Shown piece after piece: positions 59,397-64,000 of a DNA stretch of 64,000 bases. Both the position numbers and the translations under genes were made by a program. Each line of letters starts with the position of its first letter. The first letter of the stretch is position 1. The notes beneath the pieces are model-generated. The model did not search any database. It was not told the DNA's origin and worked only from the letters and a program-made list of their open reading frames with translations. The stretch comes from UBA6109 sp964506465 (GTDB lineage Bacteria > Desulfobacterota > Syntrophia > Syntrophales > UBA6109): assembly GCA_964506465.1 (NCBI GenBank), contig CAZDLM010000007.1, positions 1-64,000 of the forward strand, read 5' to 3'.

Positions 59397-59775
59397 TCTG
59401 TGCTCCTCCCGCTCCGCCGTTTCTGTTGATAATAATCTCCCCTTCTTTCATGATGAGCGATGTTTCCGCCCTATTGCACGCCGTGATCGACTGCGAGGTC
59501 GCCTCTCCTGGCGGGCCGACCCGTACCATCGATGATATTCGCATTCCTGATGAGGATGGATGAAATATTGCCCATGTTTTACTGGTTCCTCCCTGCTGAA
59601 AATGCACTTGATGACGCCGGGTTGGATACTACCATAAATTATTTTTACCGTCCTCTCAATCTCAATCCTTCCGGTGCATTGCGCCGGGTGCGCCAAAATA
59701 AGCGGGGGGTTAACCATCATTCGGCTATCCCCCCGCCTGTTTCCCATCCTATCCCGAACGCCGTCGAGATCCGGC
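59397..59775. other. Gene-free 379 bp with tRNA-terminator scar
   Basis: No intact gene. At 59684-59740 GGGTGCGCCAAAATAAGC, then a GGGGGG/CCCCCC hairpin, resembles the tRNA-Arg 3' end plus terminator seen at 50736 and 52179, and may mark the right limit of the accessory region. Confidence 0.5.
59702..59736 (+). terminator. Hairpin at the right edge of the accessory region
   Basis: GCGGGGGG pairs with CCCCCCGC (8 perfect bp). Only a short CTGTTT follows. It is preceded by a GCGCCA as in the other tRNA-derived scars. Confidence 0.55.
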
Positions 59776-60333
59776 TCAACGGCACGTTCTAGCGAACAAT
59801 TCCACGATTGCCTTCCTGCCGTTTTCCTCCAGGAAGCGTGTCCCCGTTCCGGTAAAGTGACTCTTGCTGATAACAGGGTCATCGCCCCTGTCCCGTTTCA
59901 CCCATAACGTCCTATCCCACGTAAACCATGCATCAAGTTTCTGATCAAATACATGCAGAGGTTTGTTGCAGAGCTTGCTGAATTCCGCACCCCAACCAGT
60001 GCCGCCCTTTACCGTCTTGTCTTCCAGTATCTCTCCGACGACAAAGATTTCCTGTCCGTTATTGATCTGGTACCAGATGGTCTGCAGAATCTTGCGGAAT
60101 GTCGTGTTGTCCGTATAGCGGCGGTTCATCAGCTTGGAAATGTATTCGAGTGAAACATCGCCGTTTTTCAGCTCCTCATGATTCAAGACCCGCAGGCCTC
60201 TGTTTCGAACGATGGTGTGTCCGTCAAAGGTGAAGTTGACCTCTTCGATCCCGTATTTTTCCGCATTGGCCCCAAATTCGGCTTCCGCCCCCTGGGCGCC
60301 GCCGCTGAACAGTATGAAATCTTCCTTCTTCAT
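59776..60333 (-). CDS. SLOG-domain protein
   Basis: A 185-residue single-domain protein of the SLOG/LOG-like Rossmann superfamily. The first signature is FSGGAQGAEAEFGANAEKYG (about 7-26) and the second GGTGWGAEFSKLCNKPLHVFD (about 109-129, read in parts). The superfamily binds nucleotides or nucleotide-derived signals; this variant's ligand is unknown. It starts 35 bp after the SPFH gene, probably in one transcript. The start at 60333 follows GGAAAG; an ATG 24 bp upstream is possible. Confidence 0.75.
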   Translation of the reverse strand: MKKEDFILFSGGAQGAEAEFGANAEKYGIEEVNFTFDGHTIVRNRGLRVLNHEELKNGDVSLEYISKLMNRRYTDNTTFRKILQTIWYQINNGQEIFVVGEILEDKTVKGGTGWGAEFSKLCNKPLHVFDQKLDAWFTWDRTLWVKRDRGDDPVISKSHFTGTGTRFLEENGRKAIVELFARTCR

Positions 60334-60368
60334 CAATCTTTCCTTTCCTTCGATCATTTCTTCGTTTC

Positions 60369-61235
60369 TTATGGTTTAACCGCTTTCGGCGTATCGCCAA
60401 GGCCAATCAGCGGGACGGCGCCGGACCCCGTCACCTGGGGCAGAATACCATTCCACTTTTCAATGGCCTTCATATTGGCTTCGATTCTCCGCAACTCAAT
60501 CAGGTCTGGCGAAATGTTTGCCCTCTGCAGCCGGAGAGACTCCGCCTCAGCCCGCGCCGCCGTGATCTTCTGTTCCGCCTCGATCTTGATCCTGTCGAGG
60601 TCCCGTTTCGCCTTTAACGCCAATTGCTCCGCCGTCTGTTTGGCTTCGATCGCCTCGGTAAAGACCTTCGAGAAGCTGAAGATCACGATGGAAAAAGCGT
60701 CAACGGCAATGTTGTTTACCAGCAGCCTTTCCGCCAGCGCCAACCGCATCGCCTCGCTGACGGCCGGCCTCTTCGTGATAAGCTCTTCCGCCGTGTATTT
60801 GGCGGTTACGGCCTTGACGACCTCCAAAATGGCGGGGTCGATGATGCGTTCCTTGAATTGGACGCCGATGGTCTGGTAGACGACATTGGCCTTATCCGGA
60901 ACGACATGATAATTCAATGCCACCCGGGAACTGACATCCTGCAGGTCCGCCGAAGCTGCCGCCGCATCCGTCTCGGCCTTCTGAACCTTCACATCCATCA
61001 GCGCAACTTCCTGCATCACCGGTATCCGAAAATGCAGGCCTTCCCCCAGGACCTGTTTCTGCACGGCGCCGAAATTGAGGACAATACCCCTTTGTCCCGC
61101 GCCGACCTGCACCCATGGCCGCATGAAAACCAGGATGAAGATGATGACACCCACAATCACCATCAGCTTTGTAGGGCCTTTTCTTATCATATCCTGGACG
61201 GCCTCTTTTGCCTTAGCAGCATCACTCTCATACAT
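60369..61235 (-). CDS. SPFH/prohibitin family membrane protein
   Basis: A 288-residue HflC/prohibitin-like protein. One N-terminal TM helix (about 24-40, LMVIVGVIIFILVFMRPW) precedes the SPFH domain (VGAGQRGIVLNFGAVQKQVLGEGLHFRIPV read in parts; RVALNYHVVPDKA; VVKAVTAKYTAEELITKR). A long Ala/Glu/Arg coiled coil (about 195-260) then drives ring assembly, with a short Pro/Gly tail at the end. Such proteins organise membrane microdomains or control FtsH. Here it is alone, without an HflK partner, and followed by a SLOG gene. Confidence 0.9.
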   Translation of the reverse strand: MYESDAAKAKEAVQDMIRKGPTKLMVIVGVIIFILVFMRPWVQVGAGQRGIVLNFGAVQKQVLGEGLHFRIPVMQEVALMDVKVQKAETDAAAASADLQDVSSRVALNYHVVPDKANVVYQTIGVQFKERIIDPAILEVVKAVTAKYTAEELITKRPAVSEAMRLALAERLLVNNIAVDAFSIVIFSFSKVFTEAIEAKQTAEQLALKAKRDLDRIKIEAEQKITAARAEAESLRLQRANISPDLIELRRIEANMKAIEKWNGILPQVTGSGAVPLIGLGDTPKAVKP

Positions 61236-61584
61236 TCTTGTCTGTCTCCTTCTTCCCGTATACGGGCGATTCTTCGGTTCAGTTCATCCGGCCGTTCATG
61301 CCCTGAAAACGCTGAAGCGTTTATCGCGGGCCGATTCTTCACACTTCGCAACAGCGGAAAATTCACCGGCATTGTTATATCTCCATAGCATGATATCGAA
61401 GAAAACAACATGACGCATTCCGAATCGAATCCCTTCAAATTCCGGCACGGTTGAAGATTTTGCGGAAACCTGATGCCAAAGGTGTTATGAAGTATCGAGT
61501 TGCCGGAAGGCGTGGCGGGAAGATGAGGCAAGCCGGCAGGATGCAGCCTCACAAAAGCTTATTGTACAGACAGCAGGAGTCCGT
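61236..61584. other. Divergent intergenic region, nothing recognised
   Basis: 349 bp between the divergent SPFH and sixA genes. It should hold both promoters, but no confident -35/-10 pair or operator was found. Confidence 0.4.
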
Positions 61585-62037
61585 ATGGCGTTATATCTGG
61601 TGCGGCATGGCGAGGCCGTCCTGAAAGAGATGAACTCCGATCGTCCTTTGTCGAACCGGGGTCTGAAGGAAGTAAGGCACGTGGCGGAACGGGCCGCAAA
61701 GAAGGATCTGATCATCACCAAGATCTTTCACAGCGGCAAGATGCGCGCAATGCAGACTGCCTCAATCCTCCAGGGCTACCTGAAACCGTCCTCCGGAATT
61801 GCCGAAACGGAGGGAATGAATCCGAAGGACGACATTTCCGGCATTCTGCCTTTGATTGAGAGCGAAGACAACATCATGCTCGTCGGCCATCTTCCATTTC
61901 TGGAGAAGCTGGCCTCCTATCTGGTTACCGGAAATCAGGACAGGCGGATCGTGGAGTTTCCTACTGCCGGGATCGTGTGTCTTGAAAAGGAGCAAGAGAA
62001 GGGTGCGTGGAAGATCCGTTGGAGGCTGACGCCGTGA
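61585..62037 (+). CDS. sixA: Phosphohistidine phosphatase SixA
   Basis: A 150-residue histidine phosphatase. The catalytic RHG is in LYLVRHGEAV (residues 3-12) and the second histidine in MLVGHLPFLEKLA (about 92-104), with SNRGLKEV and FHSGKMRAMQTASIL between them. SixA removes phosphate from phosphohistidine, for example on HPt domains or PTS proteins. AGGAG precedes the ATG. It is 76 bp upstream of the enolase-superfamily gene on the same strand. Confidence 0.92.
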   Translation: MALYLVRHGEAVLKEMNSDRPLSNRGLKEVRHVAERAAKKDLIITKIFHSGKMRAMQTASILQGYLKPSSGIAETEGMNPKDDISGILPLIESEDNIMLVGHLPFLEKLASYLVTGNQDRRIVEFPTAGIVCLEKEQEKGAWKIRWRLTP

Positions 62038-62113
62038 GCATCAAGCACGAGGCAAATGCCCTGCGGAAAGGCGAGGCGATCCGCATCTGCGCCCGGCCGA
62101 AAGGAGGAAAGAG

Positions 62114-63346
62114 ATGAAGATCACGGCCTTTGACCTGTACCACGTGTCGGTGCCCCTGCGGGAGACCTTCTGGCCGACCTGGATCCCCGGTTATCCGCAG
62201 ACGCACAACCGGTTCACCCTCATCCGGATTGTCACGGACGAGGGGATCGAGGGCTTCTCCGCCGGTTCCGCCATGGGAAAGGAACGGGAGGGGCTGGGAG
62301 ACCTCATCGGCGGCTATCTGCTGGGCGCCGATCCGACGGACATCACCGGCATCCAGGCCCTCTTGAAGCAGGCGGGGATTCTGGGGTGGCGCAACTTCTG
62401 GATCGAACCTGCCTGCTGGGACATCCTCGGCAAGAAGGCGGGGAAGCCGGTGTATGAACTCCTCGGGGGCAGGGCCCGTCCGGTGGAGGTCTACTGCTCC
62501 ACCGGAGAAATGCACTCCCCGGAAAAGCGCGTGGAAGAGCTCCTCGCGCAGCGGGCAAAGGGGTTCAAGACGGCCAAGCTCCGGGTAAAGAACCTGGAGC
62601 TCCGGGAGGACATCCGGCACATCGAGGCGATCCGCAAGGGCGTCGGCGATTCCCTGCGCCTCGGCGTGGATGCGAACCAGGGCTGGCTCGTCACGATCGT
62701 CGACAAGATACCCGCCTGGAACCTCGAACGGGCATCGGAATTCGCCAGGGCCTGCCGGGACAATACCATGGCATGGCTCGAGGAACCCCTCGACTCGCGG
62801 GACTACGACGGCAACGCCGCCCTGAAACGGCTGGGATATGTTCCCCTTTCCGGCGCTGAACTGAACTACGGATGGGACGAGATCAAGATCATGCTGGAGA
62901 AAGACTGCTTCGACATCTACCAACCGGACGCCACCTTCGCGGGCGGCATCGCCCAGGTGCGACAGGTCCTCGACGCCTGCCGGAAGCGGGGCCGCGCCTT
63001 TTCGCCCCATACCTGGACCAACGGCATCGGGTTCTACGTCAACTGGAACATGGTCCTCGCCGATCCGGGCAACAGCCTGCCCCTGGAGTATCCCCTTGAA
63101 GAACCTTCGTGGATCCCCGAATTCCGCGAGGGGATCATCGCGCCCATTCTTCCGGATAAGGATGCCATGCTCCAGCCCTTCGTTGCGCCCGGCCTCGGGT
63201 TCGCCGTCGACGAACGCCTGCTCCGGAAATATGGAACCCGTTTCTACCGCGCGACCGAGACCCGGCTGAAGTTCAAGGTGATCCGCGAGAAGGGCCTGAA
63301 GGAGGCCCTCGCCCTGAAGAAACGCAAGGAAACCGCGCAGGCCTGA
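62114..63346 (+). CDS. Mandelate racemase/muconate lactonizing family enzyme
   Basis: A 410-residue member of the enolase superfamily, acting on a carboxylate by proton abstraction. The N-terminal cap domain ends near residue 120. The barrel has K-X-K-like KTAKLRVKN (about 155-163), then metal ligands in LGVDANQGW (Asp), WLEEPLDSRDY (Glu) and SGAELNYGWD (Glu), and the catalytic His in SPHTWTNGIGF. The 30-residue Lys-rich tail is unusual. The substrate, likely a sugar acid or other hydroxy acid, cannot be fixed from sequence. AAAGGAGG precedes the ATG. Confidence 0.9.
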   Translation: MKITAFDLYHVSVPLRETFWPTWIPGYPQTHNRFTLIRIVTDEGIEGFSAGSAMGKEREGLGDLIGGYLLGADPTDITGIQALLKQAGILGWRNFWIEPACWDILGKKAGKPVYELLGGRARPVEVYCSTGEMHSPEKRVEELLAQRAKGFKTAKLRVKNLELREDIRHIEAIRKGVGDSLRLGVDANQGWLVTIVDKIPAWNLERASEFARACRDNTMAWLEEPLDSRDYDGNAALKRLGYVPLSGAELNYGWDEIKIMLEKDCFDIYQPDATFAGGIAQVRQVLDACRKRGRAFSPHTWTNGIGFYVNWNMVLADPGNSLPLEYPLEEPSWIPEFREGIIAPILPDKDAMLQPFVAPGLGFAVDERLLRKYGTRFYRATETRLKFKVIREKGLKEALALKKRKETAQA

Positions 63347-63725
63347 CCCGGTGTAACTAGGATGTCTTCTCTCTGCCCCTCATCCCCTCCGCCGCCGCTC
63401 ATCAAGCGGCAACGCGGCTCGCTGACCGCTTCACCGCTGCATCTTTCCAGTCGGGTTCCTTTCACCCTTGTCTCCAATTCCTTTCTGATAGTCTGGGGCG
63501 CCCCTCAGCAGTCAAGGTCTATATCGACGCCCCGGTGCATGTAAGAAATTTCGAAGTCAGAAATGAGAGTTTGTATGATTGTCACGACCTCTGCACGGCA
63601 GTACACTATTTCAGAAGCGCCGGATGCGGCGTATCAAGCGCCCCCAAAAGCGTGAACGAAAAAGAGGGCGATTGTTTCATCGCGCCCCTGAAGAAACGGT
63701 GCCGGCGACGGCAAGCGGAGGCAGT
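63347..63725. other. Gene-free 379 bp, nothing recognised
   Basis: Between the enolase-superfamily gene and the small lipoprotein. The short frames here show no domain, no tRNA fold and no convincing terminator. Confidence 0.4.
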
Positions 63726-63863
63726 ATGAAAAGAGTGATTCTCTTTCTGGCAGTGCTATGTCTTTTCTTGATCGCCTGCGGACAGACGTTCAGGGAATCA
63801 GGTTCCTACAAACAGGACCCCGATTTCTACAACAGGATCTTCCCGCTGGGCACCGACCCGTAA
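63726..63863 (+). CDS. Small lipoprotein
   Basis: 45 residues. The start is a classic lipoprotein signal peptide (MKRVILFLAVLCLFLIACGQ), with the lipobox LIAC placing lipidated Cys at 18. The mature part is only about 28 residues (FRESGSYKQDPDFYNRIFPL). GGAGG lies 4 bp upstream of the ATG. It is similar in size to small entericidin-like or family-less lipoproteins; function unknown. Confidence 0.65.
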   Translation: MKRVILFLAVLCLFLIACGQTFRESGSYKQDPDFYNRIFPLGTDP

Positions 63864-64000
63864 TCTGCTCCAGAGCAGGTGATTTGCTGTCAGGCAACGC
63901 TTCAGGAAAGAAAAGTCGTCATGGCAACGGAAGTCCATTTGCGCGCGAAGGTCCCGGCTGAAATCGACTGAATAGAGGGGAATCGTCAGCGGCATTCCTC
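63864..64000. other. Window end, nothing recognised
   Basis: No complete or clearly truncated gene is visible after the small lipoprotein. Confidence 0.4.

Noticed and set aside
59383..59607. A 74-residue minus-strand ORF in the gap after the QueG-like gene
   Set aside because: No ribosome site, no recognisable domain, and it runs into the neighbouring gene's start. Probably decayed sequence.
63362..63729. Short plus-strand ORFs before the small lipoprotein
   Set aside because: Composition is irregular, they overlap each other, and they lack start signals. Only the lipoprotein at 63726 has a clear ribosome site and signal peptide.

Overview
The window is about 62% GC and codes densely on both strands. 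It fits an anaerobic delta-type proteobacterium (Desulfobacterota, possibly a syntrophic or sulfate-reducing lineage). The evidence is a hybrid-cluster protein with a divergent HcpR-like regulator, citramalate-route isoleucine synthesis, a bacterial PolX with a PHP domain, Mla lipid transport, TolC/ABC-2 export and many iron-sulfur proteins. This placement rests on gene content only. A run of 10 Ns (35142-35151) marks an assembly gap inside polX.

Layout. 1-1.9 kb: ars operon (arsR-arsP-arsC, minus strand), with the promoter flanked by two inverted repeats. 2-12.6 kb: a long minus-strand envelope block with a CHASE2 adenylate cyclase, an alanine racemase with a large unknown extension, two D-Ala-D-Ala-ligase paralogues, a small barrel protein and mlaE-mlaF-mlaD; the MlaD-like protein appears to carry its own C-terminal beta-barrel. 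12.8-16 kb: tRNA-Thr, hsp20 and lon. 16-23.3 kb: a TetR-controlled TolC/HlyD/ABC-2 export operon. 23.3-32.5 kb: mixed metabolism (hcp/hcpR, hisF, a GNAT-LUD fusion, a nucleoside transporter, an HNH nuclease). 32.6-46.7 kb: housekeeping genes (radical SAM, polX, cimA, yciO, RNase E/G, proC, yggT/yggU, murJ, a DnaJ-like gene, serS). cimA is preceded by an Ile-rich leader peptide and a classical attenuator.

46.7-47.1 kb holds tRNA-Ser(UGA), tRNA-Ser(GCU) and tRNA-Arg(ACG). From there to about 59.7 kb the sequence looks accessory. A displaced 45-bp copy of the tRNA-Arg 3' end lies 3.6 kb downstream, and further copies of the tRNA-terminator junction follow. The genes are of lower GC, several are broken (radical SAM, ankyrin, CoA-transferase, a csgG-like 5' duplicate), and no integrase is visible. 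The last 4 kb (SLOG protein, SPFH protein, SixA, an enolase-superfamily enzyme, a small lipoprotein) look more ordinary. A MITE-like palindromic repeat occurs between genes at five places. No rRNA, CRISPR array or intact transposase was seen.
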